Shown: in pieces, positions 8,584-18,496 of the stretch
Layout of the letters: the number at the start of each line of letters is the position of its first letter
Position numbering within the stretch: position 1 is the first letter of the stretch
From: Dehalococcoidia bacterium
Lineage (GTDB): Bacteria > Chloroflexota > Dehalococcoidia > Dehalococcoidales > UBA1222
NCBI GenBank assembly: GCA_009776735.1
Contig: WRNG01000003.1
Span: 1 to 51,098 of the forward strand
DNA: 51,098 nucleotides
Reading direction: 5' to 3'
Made by a program: the position numbers and the translations under genes
Notes under the pieces: model-generated
The model's database searches: none
What the model was told of the DNA's origin: nothing
Seen by the model: only the letters and a program-made list of their open reading frames with translations

Positions 8584-8935
8584 ACCAAGCAATTCAGATG
8601 ATCGCTGGTTTTTTAAACGAGAGGAAAGTCCGAGCTCCACCAGGCATGATGCTGGATAACATCCAGGAGGGGTGACCCTACGGCACAGTGCCACAGAAAC
8701 AAACCGCCTTGGTTTTCCGAGGTAAGGGTGAAATGGCGAGGTAAGAGCTCACCGACGCACCGGGTGACCGGTCGGTCGGGCAAACCCCATCAGGAGCAAG
8801 ACCGAATAGGAGGATATAGGATGCCTGTCCTGTCCTCGGGTTGGTCGCATGAACATGGCGGTAACGCAGTGTCTAGATAGATGATCATCGCCCGCTTTTA
8901 GCGGGAACAGAACTCGGCTTATCGAATTGCTTGGT
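8584..8935 (+). ncRNA. rnpB: RNase P RNA (bacterial type A-like)
   Basis: The catalytic RNA of ribonuclease P, which trims the 5' leader of pre-tRNAs. The ends pair in a 12-bp P1 helix (ACCAAGCAATTC with GAATTGCTTGGT). Conserved core blocks are present in order: GAGGAAAGTCCGAGCTCC, CCACAGAAACAAACCGCC, GGTAAGGGTGAAA, GGAGCAAGACC and the 3' block ACAGAACTCGGCTTA. The length of about 352 nt is normal for type A. The P1 helix defines the ends used here; mature ends may differ by a few bases. The ORF at 8927 on the track is spurious. Confidence 0.97.
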
Positions 8936-9056
8936 TATTCCTTGGTAAGGGTTTATTATGGAGAGGGAGCGTTTTGCCGTTCTCAAGTCATGTTGCTATG
9001 CTATTCCCAGATATTAATAACGCGAATTCTGCTGGTATTCAATGAAGGAGTTTACG

Positions 9057-10187
9057 ATGGCTATATTTGTGCGGCGTATCGGATTGGTGGTTGCTTCAGC
9101 GGCTTTCCTCCTTGCAGTCCTGCTGTTTGGCTATGATCTGGGGGTTGGAGCAACTTCCTCTGACAAAAACTTTGCGAGTATTGAAGAAGCATGGAAGTTG
9201 ATACACGAACAGTATGTGGGGCTAGGTAGCGTTGATTCCAATGCTCTTAGCCAGGCAGCGATTCAGGCAATGATGGAGGTGTTAAACGATGCCCATTCGG
9301 AGTATATGTCACAAAGTGAATACGAAGAGTTTATCAATAGTTTGATGGGCAATAGTTATGGTGGGATTGGGGCAATAATCGCATCGAGTAACGGAAATCA
9401 TATTGTGAATAAGGTGTACCAAGACAGACCCGCTGAAAAAGCCGGGCTTAAGGTTGGTGATATATTGCTGGAAGTAGATGGAATATCGACAAGCGGTATG
9501 TCGTTATCCGATTTGATTGATTTGGTGAAAGGAGAAGCCGGCACACAAGTCAATCTTTTGGTGCGCCATCAAGGCGATTCTACTACAACTTTAATCACAA
9601 TTACACGTGAGAATATTGTTGTCCCAACCGTTGAATTAAAGATGTACGGCGATATCGCATATCTTGAAATCTCTCACTTTAGTGTTAATACCAATAACGA
9701 GTTGGGAGAGGCATTGATTGAGATTGACAAAGAGGGGGCTAAAGGCATTGTAATTGACTTGCGAGGAAATCCGGGAGGCTTCTTAGATGTAGCGGTGAAC
9801 GCAATAAGTCGTTTTATTAAGTCAGGGGTGGTGCTTACGGAGCAAAAAAACGACGGCACTGAAGTTTCAATCAAAGCAAGTATTCAAAAAGAAACCACTG
9901 ACCTGCCAGTGGTGGTATTGGTCAATTCAGGCAGTGCCAGCGCCAGCGAGGTCTTTTGTGGCGCGTTACAAGATTATGGACGTGCGGTCATAGCCGGTTC
10001 CACAACGTATGGCAAGGGAAGTATTAATCAACTTTATGAATTGCCTGATGGTTCAGCCATTTATTTAACAGTCTCACGGTGGTTGACTCCCAATGGAAAT
10101 ATAATTGAAGGAAATGGTATAACACCTGACTATGTATTGGAAAAAGGCACGGATTGGATTCAGTGGGCGGTTGAATTCTTAAGTTAG
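9057..10187 (+). CDS. S41 family C-terminal processing peptidase (CtpA-like)
   Basis: A membrane-anchored or exported serine protease that cleaves substrates from their C termini. The N terminus is basic with one hydrophobic segment (LVVASAAFLLAVLLFGYDLG), an uncleaved anchor or signal peptide. A PDZ domain lies at about residues 95-180 (GIGAIIA...KAGLKVGDILLEVDG). The catalytic domain has DLRGNPGG, the nucleophile serine in SGSASASE, and the catalytic lysine in TYGKGS. The ATG at 9057 is chosen over 9042 because GAAGGAG lies 7 nt before it. Monocistronic, between rnpB and pheST. Confidence 0.93.
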   Translation: MAIFVRRIGLVVASAAFLLAVLLFGYDLGVGATSSDKNFASIEEAWKLIHEQYVGLGSVDSNALSQAAIQAMMEVLNDAHSEYMSQSEYEEFINSLMGNSYGGIGAIIASSNGNHIVNKVYQDRPAEKAGLKVGDILLEVDGISTSGMSLSDLIDLVKGEAGTQVNLLVRHQGDSTTTLITITRENIVVPTVELKMYGDIAYLEISHFSVNTNNELGEALIEIDKEGAKGIVIDLRGNPGGFLDVAVNAISRFIKSGVVLTEQKNDGTEVSIKASIQKETTDLPVVVLVNSGSASASEVFCGALQDYGRAVIAGSTTYGKGSINQLYELPDGSAIYLTVSRWLTPNGNIIEGNGITPDYVLEKGTDWIQWAVEFLS

Positions 10188-10221
10188 CAAGGGACAGCAA
10201 GAGTTGAATTAAAGCGCTCAT

Positions 10222-10250
10222 TTGACCATAATGGGTCCATCCCATATAAT
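10222..10250 (+). promoter_or_regulatory. Promoter of pheS-pheT
   Basis: TTGACC, a 17-bp spacer and a perfect TATAAT make this one of the best sigma-70-type promoters in the window. The spacer holds a small inverted repeat (ATGGG-TCCAT-CCCAT) that could be an operator or chance. The predicted start near 10257 leaves a leader of only 9-18 nt, so there is no room for a T-box or attenuator. Confidence 0.85.
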
Positions 10251-10274
10251 CCGTACTTAAAATTTGTGAATAAG

Positions 10275-11324
10275 ATGGATATTAAACAACAAATAATTGA
10301 ATTAAGAACGCAAGCGCTGGAGGAGCTTTCTCGGGCAGATACACTGGCCGAATTGGAAGAATGGCGTGTGCGTTACCTGGGAAAGAAAAGTCGTCTGACT
10401 GAGATTTTACGTGGGTTAGCAACTCTTTCTATTGAAGAACGCAAAGAAGCTGGGGCGGTGAGTAACAGCTTCAAACAAGAAATTGAAGAAGCCTATCGGC
10501 AAAAAGAAAAGTTAAGACGAATAGATACACTTGGTTCATCAAGTAGCAAAGAAACGATAGATATTTCTCTTCCGGGGCGTCCTTTTGCACGGGGGCATTT
10601 ACACCCTGTTGCCCAAGCTCTTAACGAAATAGTTGCAATTTTCACGGCCATGGGTTTTCAGGTTCTTGAAGGACCTGAAGTTGAATGGGATTATTATAAC
10701 TTTGATATGTTGAATATGCCCAAGGAGCATCCGGCACGAGCAGCCACGGATACTTTTTGGCTTGATGCGCCACCAAACGAAAAAGGATGGCAAATGCTTC
10801 TCAGGACACATACTTCTCCGATGCAGGTGCGCACTATGGAAAAGAGCAAACCTCCCATTCGGATTGTCGTGCCAGGCATCGTACACCGCTATGAGGCTAC
10901 CGACGCTACCCATCTCTCAATGTTCAGTCAGATTGAGGGGCTGGCGGTGGATGAAGGTATCTGCATGGCTGATCTTAAAGGTACGTTACATGAATTTGCT
11001 CGTCGATTTTTCGGTCCTGACAGAAGAGTCCGTTTTCGCTGTGATTTCTTTCCATATGTGGAACCTGGCGCAGAAATGGCGGTTGAGTGTGCGGTTTGTC
11101 ACGGAGGCGGTTGTCGCCTATGTGGCGGCGCTGGTTGGATTGAGGTGTTAGGTTCAGGGATGGTGCATCCGCGGGTATTGGAAGGAGTCGGGATAGATCC
11201 TAAAAAATATTCAGGATTTGCTTTTGGGATGGGTATTGAGCGCATACCATTATTGAAATACGGGATTGAAGACATCAGGCTTTTTTATGGAAACGACCTG
11301 CGTTTTCTGAGGCAGTTTAGATGA
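10275..11324 (+). CDS. pheS: Phenylalanine--tRNA ligase alpha subunit
   Basis: Catalytic subunit of the (alpha-beta)2 phenylalanyl-tRNA synthetase. The N-terminal coiled-coil tRNA-binding arm covers about residues 1-85. The class II core follows with motif 2 ([20 protein letters not shown]) and motif 3 ([11 protein letters not shown]) near the C terminus, plus the family's Cys/Gly-rich insert ([14 protein letters not shown]). The size is normal. Start: ATG 10275 or GTG 10266, both very close to the predicted transcription start; no ribosome site decides between them. The stop overlaps the pheT start by 4 bp (ATGA). Confidence 0.97.
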   Translation: MDIKQQIIELRTQALEELSRADTLAELEEWRVRYLGKKSRLTEILRGLATLSIEERKEAGAVSNSFKQEIEEAYRQKEKLRRIDTLGSSSSKETIDISLPGRPFARGHLHPVAQALNEIVAIFTAMGFQVLEGPEVEWDYYNFDMLNMPKEHPARAATDTFWLDAPPNEKGWQMLLRTHTSPMQVRTMEKSKPPIRIVVPGIVHRYEATDATHLSMFSQIEGLAVDEGICMADLKGTLHEFARRFFGPDRRVRFRCDFFPYVEPGAEMAVECAVCHGGGCRLCGGAGWIEVLGSGMVHPRVLEGVGIDPKKYSGFAFGMGIERIPLLKYGIEDIRLFYGNDLRFLRQFR

Positions 11325-13711
11325 AGTGTTCGCTGAAATGGCTTGGTAAGTATGTTGACATAAATACTGAACCGCATGAGCTGGCCAGACTTATCACGCT
11401 AGCCGGTACAGAGGTGTCACGGGTGGATGTTATCGGGGGTTGGGACAACGTTGATGTCGGGCAAATAATTGATATCAATCCCCATCCCAATGCTGACCGC
11501 TTGCGTCTGGCTACCGTGACGCTTGGTCGTGAGACTATGACGGTTGTCTGCGGTGCACCTAATCTTACTGTGGGCGACAAAATAGCTTTTGCCCGTGTCG
11601 GTGCGCATTTAATTGATGGGCATAGCGGTGAAAAAACGGTGCTTAAAGCCAATAAGATTCGCGGTGTTTTGTCTGAGGGTATGATTTGCTCAGAAATGGA
11701 ATTGGGGCTTTCACAGAATCACGACGGTATTCTGGTATTACCGCCCGACGCGCCGTTAGGCGGGGCTCTTTCTGATTATATGGGTGACGTAATCTTTGAC
11801 TTGGAAGTTACTCCCAATCGTCCCGATATGCTTTCTGTATTGGGTATTGCTCACGAGGTAGCGGCTCTCACCGGTACAGTTGTGCGTGAGCCGAGTTTAG
11901 ATTATGTGAGTGAAGGTTCGCCGGTCAGGAACAGTGTGGCCGTGGAAATAAAAGATAGCGATTTGTGTCCTCGTTATTGTGCGGGGCTTGTTACCGGCGT
12001 CAAAATCGCTCAGTCTCCCCGTTGGCTGAAGGAAGCCTTGAATGCCGCCGGTATGCGTTCCATCAATAATGTGGTTGACATTACTAATTTTGTGATGCTG
12101 GAGTATGGACAGCCACTACATGCCTTTGATTACGAGCGTTTGACAGAAGGGAAAATCGTTGTTTGCCGTGCTCAAGAAGGGGAAGAATTTACGACCTTAG
12201 ACGGCGTTGAGCGCAAATTAAATTCAAGTATGTTGGTGATTGCCGATGCCGCTCGTACTGTAGCTGTGGCCGGTGTTATGGGCGGGATGTTTTCTGAAGT
12301 TACCGAGGCGACCACAGCGGTTCTAATTGAGTCCGCAAGTTTCAAAGCTTCCAGTGTACACACTACCCAAGTGAGTCTTAAGTTACCCAGCGAGGCTTCG
12401 GCGCGCTTCGAACGTGGTATTCGGGCTGATCTGACAATTTTGGCACTGCGTCGTGCGGTGCAGCTTATGCTGGAGATATGTGGCGGTGTGGCTGCGGAAG
12501 GATTAATTGACGAATATCCGGGGCGAAAAGAAGTTGTGGCGGTGAATATTTCTTGCGTGGAAGCTAAGCGCATTCTTGGACTGGATATTGCGGCAGAACA
12601 AATAGAAAAGACGCTTCTTGCCATAGGATGCCACGTGAATCGGTTAACGCCGGAGGATTTCGATGTGGTCCCACCGTATTGGCGTAGCGATTTGCGTATT
12701 GATGCCGACTTAATTGAGGAAATCGTACGCATTATGGGCTATGAGGCTATTCCATACAGGCTTCTTTCAGGCGAAATGCCGCAGCAGAATCCGGATTCGC
12801 GTTTGGAATTACGCTTGAAGGTCCGTCAAACGCTGGCTGGGCTGGGTTTTCAGGAACTGATTACTTATGCTTTAACCAGTGGCAGGGTGCTGGAAAAAGG
12901 GTTGAATTCATCTCTGGCCATTGAACCGCTGCGAGTGGTACATCCCATGAGTAGCGACGAAGAATGCTTGCGTACCAGTTTGCGAGGGAATGTTCTCTCG
13001 GCATTAAGCGCCAATGTTCATCGCGAGGAAGGCTTAATCTGTCTGTTTGAGGTAGGACGAGTATACTTGCCCAAACAAAATGATTTGCCGGACGAACCGG
13101 AAATGTTGTGTGGCGTATTAACCTCGAATGGGGCGGAAAAGATTTGGCTCGGACGCCGTGAGCCCGTTGATTTTTTTGATACTAAAGGTGTGGTTGAAAG
13201 CTTGTTCAAAGAACTGGGAGTCCGTGCTGAGTACGAGGTTGGTAATGATGGTGGGTTACGCCAAGGGCAACAAGCATCTATTATGCTTGACAATAAAGCT
13301 ATCGGTGTTTTCGGCACATTACACAGCGATATAACCCAAGAGTTTGATCTGCCTCTGAACACTTATCTTTTCGAAATTAGCCTGGAGGAATTATTGCCTT
13401 ATGCGCGGGGCAAGGCATCTTACGAGCGCTTGCCGCGTTTCCCTGCCGTGATAAGGGATTTGGCGTTAGTATTAGATACAAGCGTTCACCATCAACAAGT
13501 GCTGGACATCATCCAGAGCTCTTCACTGGTAACGTCCGTTGTATTATTCGATGTATACGCCGGTAAACAAATTGCCGAAGGTAAGAAATCCTTGGCTTAT
13601 CGGCTATCTTTCCGTTCTCATGACCACACACTTACTGACGCTGAGGTGGATAAAGTAGTAGAGGCCATTATGCGCAAATTACAAAATTCACTGGGTGTTA
13701 CACTACGCTAA
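11321..13711 (+). CDS. pheT: Phenylalanine--tRNA ligase beta subunit
   Basis: Partner of PheS; binds and edits tRNA-Phe. The 796-aa product has the expected order: an N-terminal EMAP/tRNA-binding domain (about residues 40-155, [15 protein letters not shown]), the B3/B4 editing region (about 200-390), B5 (about 400-475), the class II-like core, and a C-terminal anticodon-binding FDX-ACB domain (about 705-796, [17 protein letters not shown]...[15 protein letters not shown]). Translationally coupled to pheS through a 4-bp overlap. Its last bases overlap the 3' end of the convergent proS by 9 bp. Confidence 0.97.
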   Translation: MKCSLKWLGKYVDINTEPHELARLITLAGTEVSRVDVIGGWDNVDVGQIIDINPHPNADRLRLATVTLGRETMTVVCGAPNLTVGDKIAFARVGAHLIDGHSGEKTVLKANKIRGVLSEGMICSEMELGLSQNHDGILVLPPDAPLGGALSDYMGDVIFDLEVTPNRPDMLSVLGIAHEVAALTGTVVREPSLDYVSEGSPVRNSVAVEIKDSDLCPRYCAGLVTGVKIAQSPRWLKEALNAAGMRSINNVVDITNFVMLEYGQPLHAFDYERLTEGKIVVCRAQEGEEFTTLDGVERKLNSSMLVIADAARTVAVAGVMGGMFSEVTEATTAVLIESASFKASSVHTTQVSLKLPSEASARFERGIRADLTILALRRAVQLMLEICGGVAAEGLIDEYPGRKEVVAVNISCVEAKRILGLDIAAEQIEKTLLAIGCHVNRLTPEDFDVVPPYWRSDLRIDADLIEEIVRIMGYEAIPYRLLSGEMPQQNPDSRLELRLKVRQTLAGLGFQELITYALTSGRVLEKGLNSSLAIEPLRVVHPMSSDEECLRTSLRGNVLSALSANVHREEGLICLFEVGRVYLPKQNDLPDEPEMLCGVLTSNGAEKIWLGRREPVDFFDTKGVVESLFKELGVRAEYEVGNDGGLRQGQQASIMLDNKAIGVFGTLHSDITQEFDLPLNTYLFEISLEELLPYARGKASYERLPRFPAVIRDLALVLDTSVHHQQVLDIIQSSSLVTSVVLFDVYAGKQIAEGKKSLAYRLSFRSHDHTLTDAEVDKVVEAIMRKLQNSLGVTLR

Positions 13712-15412
13712 AAAGGTGTCTCCCAGTAAAGCCTTTATTCGTGTAAGAATATCTTCCAATGCGACAAGTTCTGATTTTGCTTGTTGACGCAGTTTTATTT
13801 CCGCACTACCTTTTTCCAATGAACGCGGGCTAATGGTTATGCGTAACGGAATACCCAGAAGGTCGGCATCATTAAATTTCACACCAGGCGATTCTGTGCG
13901 GTCATCAAAAAGAACTTCATAACCCGAGTCAATCAGTTCGTTGTACAAACACTCTGCTTTTTCCTTGATAACAGGGTTATCCATGAATAGGGGGCAGAGA
14001 TAGATTTGGAAAGGGGCGACGTTGAGTGGCCAAATGATGCCTTTATCGTCATGGTTTAACTCAATTATGGCTGCCATGAGACGTCCAATGCCAATCCCGT
14101 AACAACCCATAATAATTGGGTGCAGTTCACCATTTTCGTCAGCATAGGAGGCCTCGATTTTTTCGGAAATAGATATTCCCAGTTTAAATACATGCCCTAC
14201 TTCCATACCTCGTATGGTGCGCAGCGTCCCACCGCAAATGTGGCAAGTGTCACCTGCTTTGGCTTTAGCTATATCGGCAATAACCTCCGCTTGAAAATCA
14301 CGGGGATAGTTGGCATTTTTGAAATGATAACCTTTTTTATTGGCACCCACCACATAGTTGGTTCCGGAGGCTATTGACTCGTCAGCAACGATTCTGATGT
14401 CTCTCAGTCCTATTGGAGAAGCTGAACCGGCTATTATGCCGGCGTTTTTTACTTCATCATCGCTGGCAAGCCGTAAATTAGAGGAATTAAGTACTTTCTT
14501 GAGTTTGATTTCGTTTACATCCAGGTCGCCTCTGACAACAACAAAAATAACCTCTCCGTCGATATGATACAAAACCGCTTTCAATGTCTGGTTTGCTGAA
14601 ATGCGCAGAAAAGACGTGAGCTGTTCAATGGATTCGTGTTCATAAGTCTGAATTTCTTCAAGCTCTAAGAGAGGTTGGCAGTCGGGCTTGGGTTTGATGC
14701 TGACCGCTTTCTCCACATTCGCTCCGTTGTTACAGCCGTCACAAACAATAATTTCGTCTTCACCGATTTCGGTCACTGCCATGAATTCTTGCGAATCCTT
14801 ACCACCGATGGCACCGCTGTCGGCCTCTATCATAATAACCGGCAATCCGCAACGACGATAAACATTTTTGTAGGCTTGGACCATTTGCAGGTAAGTAGCG
14901 TCAAGTTCGGTCTCGTTGGCATGAAAGCTGTAGGCATCTTTCATGGTGAACTCACGTACGCGGATAAGGCCACCACGCGGACGAGGTTCATCACGCATTT
15001 TGGTTTGAATTTGATACAAAGTAAAAGGAAGGTCACGGTAGCTTTGTACGTTGCGCTTTGCCAAGTCTGTTACCACTTCTTCGTGGGTTGGACCAAGTAC
15101 AAGATTACGTTCCTTGCGATCTTTTAGGCAAAAAAGAGTTTCTCCCATGGGAATAAAGCGACCGGATTTTTGCCAGAGTTCCACCGGTTGAAGAGTGGGC
15201 ATCAATATTTCTTGGGCTCTGGTGTGGTTCATCTCATCGCGAACAATGTTTTCGATTTTACGTAGGGTTTTAAGCGCAAGTGGCATATAAGAATATACGC
15301 CAGCCGCAAGTTGGCTTATCATGCCGGTACGCAATAAAAGGCGGTGACTTTCCGTATCTGCTTCTGACGGAATCTCTCGTAGTCTCTTGCCGAAAAGTTG
15401 TGAAATACGCAT
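13703..15412 (-). CDS. proS: Proline--tRNA ligase (bacterial type)
   Basis: Charges tRNA-Pro. The 569-aa length with the inserted editing (INS/YbaK-like) domain between motifs 2 and 3 (about residues 225-385) marks the bacterial ProS type. Visible are motif 1 (MLRKIENIVRDEMN-like region), motif 2 (MRDEPRPRGGLIRVREFTMKDAYSFH), motif 3 (GCYGIGIGRLMAAI) and a C-terminal anticodon-binding domain (VAPFQIYLCPL...SGYEVLFDDR). The start is preceded by AAAGGAC. It is the last gene of the long operon that begins with rpsB. Confidence 0.97.
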   Translation of the reverse strand: MRISQLFGKRLREIPSEADTESHRLLLRTGMISQLAAGVYSYMPLALKTLRKIENIVRDEMNHTRAQEILMPTLQPVELWQKSGRFIPMGETLFCLKDRKERNLVLGPTHEEVVTDLAKRNVQSYRDLPFTLYQIQTKMRDEPRPRGGLIRVREFTMKDAYSFHANETELDATYLQMVQAYKNVYRRCGLPVIMIEADSGAIGGKDSQEFMAVTEIGEDEIIVCDGCNNGANVEKAVSIKPKPDCQPLLELEEIQTYEHESIEQLTSFLRISANQTLKAVLYHIDGEVIFVVVRGDLDVNEIKLKKVLNSSNLRLASDDEVKNAGIIAGSASPIGLRDIRIVADESIASGTNYVVGANKKGYHFKNANYPRDFQAEVIADIAKAKAGDTCHICGGTLRTIRGMEVGHVFKLGISISEKIEASYADENGELHPIIMGCYGIGIGRLMAAIIELNHDDKGIIWPLNVAPFQIYLCPLFMDNPVIKEKAECLYNELIDSGYEVLFDDRTESPGVKFNDADLLGIPLRITISPRSLEKGSAEIKLRQQAKSELVALEDILTRIKALLGDTFLA

Positions 15413-15427
15413 AATGTTGTCCTTTAA

Positions 15428-15994
15428 TTAGTGTAAATTCTTCAAAAACTGGACCATATATTCCTTATTGGGAGTCATTGCTTCTTTGGAAACAAGGGGG
15501 TGGTCAGAACAGTATTGTTCGATCATTTCTTTTAGGTTGTCGGCCGACAGCATATAATCGTTAATAATCGCTTCATGTGAAAAACCATGTTTTAGCAATA
15601 AGAGCGCGGATACAACTCCTGTTCTATCTTTGCCGGCACGGCAAAAATAAATGACATTAGTTTGAGAATTCTCGATGGTGGAGAGAATCAGGTGCATTTG
15701 ATGGTCAACCATTTTGAGATAATACGGCGGTACTTCCTTCGCTGTTTGAGGTACTTCGTTACCGAAACTGACCGGCATATTTAGGTATGTGAAGGGCGGG
15801 TAATCTTGTAAACAGCAGGGTTTTTCCATGGTTTCCTTCTCGGTCCGAAGATCAATAACGGTTAAAACGTTGTTGTGCACAAGCCATGCTATATCAAGAC
15901 TGTCAAGATTAGTCAGCGCGTCACTTCGAATGTATCTGAGTGAGCCGTTGATTAGTGCTCTGGTGTTTTGGGTACTTTTAAGCAAACTTGCCAT
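15428..15994 (-). CDS. Tyrosine-protein phosphatase (Y_phosphatase3-like)
   Basis: A 188-aa soluble protein with the Cys-based phosphatase loop CRAGKDRTGV (CX5R) near residue 118, preceded by an N-terminal IRSDAL and VIDLRTEKE typical of bacterial tyrosine/lipid phosphatases of the Y_phosphatase3 (IphP-like) group. Cys is the nucleophile and Arg binds phosphate. The substrate, protein phosphotyrosine or phosphoinositide, cannot be told from sequence. It lies 15 bp upstream of proS and just downstream of the metallophosphoesterase gene, within the long minus-strand operon. The start is preceded by GGAG. Confidence 0.87.
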   Translation of the reverse strand: MASLLKSTQNTRALINGSLRYIRSDALTNLDSLDIAWLVHNNVLTVIDLRTEKETMEKPCCLQDYPPFTYLNMPVSFGNEVPQTAKEVPPYYLKMVDHQMHLILSTIENSQTNVIYFCRAGKDRTGVVSALLLLKHGFSHEAIINDYMLSADNLKEMIEQYCSDHPLVSKEAMTPNKEYMVQFLKNLH

Positions 15995-16040
15995 TTAGTT
16001 TAACTCCGTCAAAATGATAAATATTTCACACATAAAGTTG

Positions 16041-17441
16041 CTATTTCCAAATGGTAATTGTGTTTAAGATTAGGTTATCACTGTCGCGGAAAAAGAGAGA
16101 ACATTGGTGACTGTCTATATTTACGTCGACAAAGCCGTATTGTGCCTGTTGATACCATAAACTGGTAGGTGAGGTGTATGTTCGTATGTGGTCGTGCGCC
16201 CCTCCAAAAGCACCGCATATGACATAAGTTACTCCGTTGTTTTGCAGCAATTCCATGTGATGGTTATGGCCCGAGAACACCAAATCAACCCCATACTTTT
16301 CAAACAGCGGAGTCAAAGGAGTAATGGTTTCAAGATTATCGAACCAATCTCTGCAGGTTTGTGTTGCTCCGGAGGAAAAGTAGTAGCCATGCCCGAGAAC
16401 GATTTTCCAGTCGTTGCGGGGAATTTCTTGGAGTTGAGATTCCAGCCAAGCTGCTTGGGCGGCAGTGTAGCTTTCGGCACTCCATTCAATATCCAAGAAC
16501 AGAAAATGGATGCTGCCAATGTCGATACGATACCAAAGCTGAGAGCCGGAAACAGTGTTTATTTCTTTCGGACTGGCAAAGTTTTTATAATTATTCAATC
16601 CGGCAAATATTGAATCGTGGTTTCCTAAAGCATAGCGTATCGGAATACTGGAAGAAGTGAGTGAGACAGTGTTAAACGCTTCAGCCCATTGATTGGCATT
16701 GAATCCATATTCAATCAGGTCACCCAGCATGAACATATAGTCAAACTTGTTATTGGGCTCAGCGATTATTTGAAGCATGGCGGTAGTCAAATCCATGCGG
16801 TTATCACCGGCTCCGAAATGAGCATCTGAGCCGATGGCAATACGCAGAGAAGTATCAGAGGGGGTAGTAAAGTTGTACACAATACCATCATTAACGCGGT
16901 ATGAGTAATTGGTTAGTGGCTCGAGGTCACTCATTATGAAAATATGCTGCCGTAAAGCTTTATCTTCACGGATGGTAACAAGGTTTTCGGCTGTACCCCA
17001 AACAAGGGTATTATACGATGCTTGGGCACTGTTAAAGGTAAGTGCCAAATCAGGTATTCCGTAACAGCCGCATTTATCGCTAATCAATAGTTGGGGAGAG
17101 GTATCACCTATTCCTCCGGAAAAAGAACCGCTGGTGTATAAATAGGCAAAAGTGGGAACCAGCAAACCCGGCACGGAACAAGTAATAAGAAGAGCGGCCA
17201 GAATGTTGATAGCAGATCTTTTTAACCTAGAATAAAATAGCAGATAACCCGTTCCCATAATCGCCAAGGCAATTCCAAAACAGCCTAAAATTTGAAACAG
17301 TAAGCGAAATAAACCGTTTACGTGGAACAGTCCGCCAGTGCCATGTAAACTGAAAGCCCATATTATAAAGATGGTAATGCATATGGCTGCCAAAATGGCC
17401 AATATTGAGGGGACAAACTTTTTGGCTTTGAATGTATTCAT
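16041..17441 (-). CDS. Membrane-anchored metallophosphoesterase (purple acid phosphatase-like)
   Basis: The N terminus has three hydrophobic segments (about residues 10-32, 42-70 and 78-102), placing the rest outside the membrane. A beta-rich domain like that of purple acid phosphatases follows (LVWGTAENL...LEPLTNYSYRVNDG), then the calcineurin-like phosphoesterase core: SDAHFG, LGDLIEYG, GNHDS, LGHGYYFSSG and SGHNHHME, which supply the two-metal ligands. Substrate unknown. The ORF-track start (17594) overlaps ispG and is rejected; ATG 17441 begins 8 bp after the ispG stop. Confidence 0.88.
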   Translation of the reverse strand: MNTFKAKKFVPSILAILAAICITIFIIWAFSLHGTGGLFHVNGLFRLLFQILGCFGIALAIMGTGYLLFYSRLKRSAINILAALLITCSVPGLLVPTFAYLYTSGSFSGGIGDTSPQLLISDKCGCYGIPDLALTFNSAQASYNTLVWGTAENLVTIREDKALRQHIFIMSDLEPLTNYSYRVNDGIVYNFTTPSDTSLRIAIGSDAHFGAGDNRMDLTTAMLQIIAEPNNKFDYMFMLGDLIEYGFNANQWAEAFNTVSLTSSSIPIRYALGNHDSIFAGLNNYKNFASPKEINTVSGSQLWYRIDIGSIHFLFLDIEWSAESYTAAQAAWLESQLQEIPRNDWKIVLGHGYYFSSGATQTCRDWFDNLETITPLTPLFEKYGVDLVFSGHNHHMELLQNNGVTYVICGAFGGAHDHIRTYTSPTSLWYQQAQYGFVDVNIDSHQCSLFFRDSDNLILNTITIWK

Positions 17442-17448
17442 TGAAGTA

Positions 17449-18495
17449 TTATAGGGTTTCAATTCCTTGAAGCAAATTTTCAAGGATGTCTTCTTCCGGC
17501 ACAATCGCGACCTGCTCTCCTTTTTTGAAGAGGATTGCTTTGCCTTTTCCGCAAGCGATACCGATGTCAGCATCCTTGGCTTCTCCGGGACCATTTACGA
17601 CGCATCCCATAACTGCCACACGTATTGGTTTGGATATTGTCTGTAAGGCTTGTGATACTTTTTCAGCCAGAGGGATAATATCCACTTCACAACGGCCGCA
17701 AGTCGGGCAACTTACTAAAACAGGTCCGCGTTGGCGTAATTCCATACTCTTTAGGATTTCATAGCCGACTGAGACTTCTTCATGGGGACTGGCGGTGAGA
17801 GAAACGCGCAGTGTATCTCCCAGCCCAATATACAATAACGTGCCGATTCCTGCCGCACTACGGATTATTCCGCTACGTGGTGTACCAGCTTCAGTTATAC
17901 CAAGATGCAGAGGATAAGGGATTTTAGTGGCGATAGTTTCGTATGCCGCAATAGTGGTGAGAACATCGAATGCTTTGAGTGACACCTTGATTAAATCAAA
18001 ATCATGATCTTCCAGCAACTTTATATGTCGCATCGCGACTGCAACCATAAGTTCGGGGATTGTCTGCTTAGAAGAAGTCGCTTGTGGCAAGCTTCCCGCG
18101 TTTACCCCGATGCGAATGGGCACTTGACGTTCTTTAGCGGCGACAACTACCTCCGAAATCTTTTCGCGTTCAGAAATATTGCCAGGGTTGAGACGCAACC
18201 CGTCCACTCCGGCCGCCAAGGCTTTTAGGGCTAATCGATGGTCAAAATGGATATCCGCGACGAGAGGAATGGGGGCATTTTGTTTGATGACAGAGAGAGC
18301 ATCAGCGGCTTCGCTGTCAGGAACTGCCAAGCGCACGATTTCACAACCACAATCGGCAAGCTCTTTAATTTGCCTAATGGTTGCTTTCACATCGCGAGTA
18401 TCGGTTTTAGTCATTGATTGAACGCTAATAGGCGCTCCGCCTCCGACCTGTACGGTCCCAATGTGAATAGCTTTGGAGATACGTCTTGCCGGCAA
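17449..18495 (-). CDS. ispG: 4-hydroxy-3-methylbut-2-en-1-yl diphosphate synthase
   Basis: Penultimate step of the MEP isoprenoid pathway: converts ME-cPP to HMBPP with a 4Fe-4S cluster. The TIM-barrel part begins RISKAIHIGTVQVGGGAPISVQSMTKTDT. The C-terminal domain has the cluster cysteines in SCPTCGRCEVD and GCVVNGPGEAKDADIGIACG, with the conserved glutamate. At 348 aa it is the short bacterial form without the large plant insert. It clusters with dxr and rseP in the same operon; the gap to rseP is 1 bp. Confidence 0.97.
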   Translation of the reverse strand: MPARRISKAIHIGTVQVGGGAPISVQSMTKTDTRDVKATIRQIKELADCGCEIVRLAVPDSEAADALSVIKQNAPIPLVADIHFDHRLALKALAAGVDGLRLNPGNISEREKISEVVVAAKERQVPIRIGVNAGSLPQATSSKQTIPELMVAVAMRHIKLLEDHDFDLIKVSLKAFDVLTTIAAYETIATKIPYPLHLGITEAGTPRSGIIRSAAGIGTLLYIGLGDTLRVSLTASPHEEVSVGYEILKSMELRQRGPVLVSCPTCGRCEVDIIPLAEKVSQALQTISKPIRVAVMGCVVNGPGEAKDADIGIACGKGKAILFKKGEQVAIVPEEDILENLLQGIETL

Positions 18496-18496
18496 T

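Noticed and set aside
10188-10274. T-box or attenuator upstream of pheS
   Set aside because: The predicted leader is only 9-18 nt, too short for such a control element.
17442-17594. N-terminal extension of the metallophosphoesterase ORF
   Set aside because: It overlaps the conserved C terminus of ispG; the extension is basic and lacks a ribosome site, while ATG 17441 directly precedes a membrane segment.
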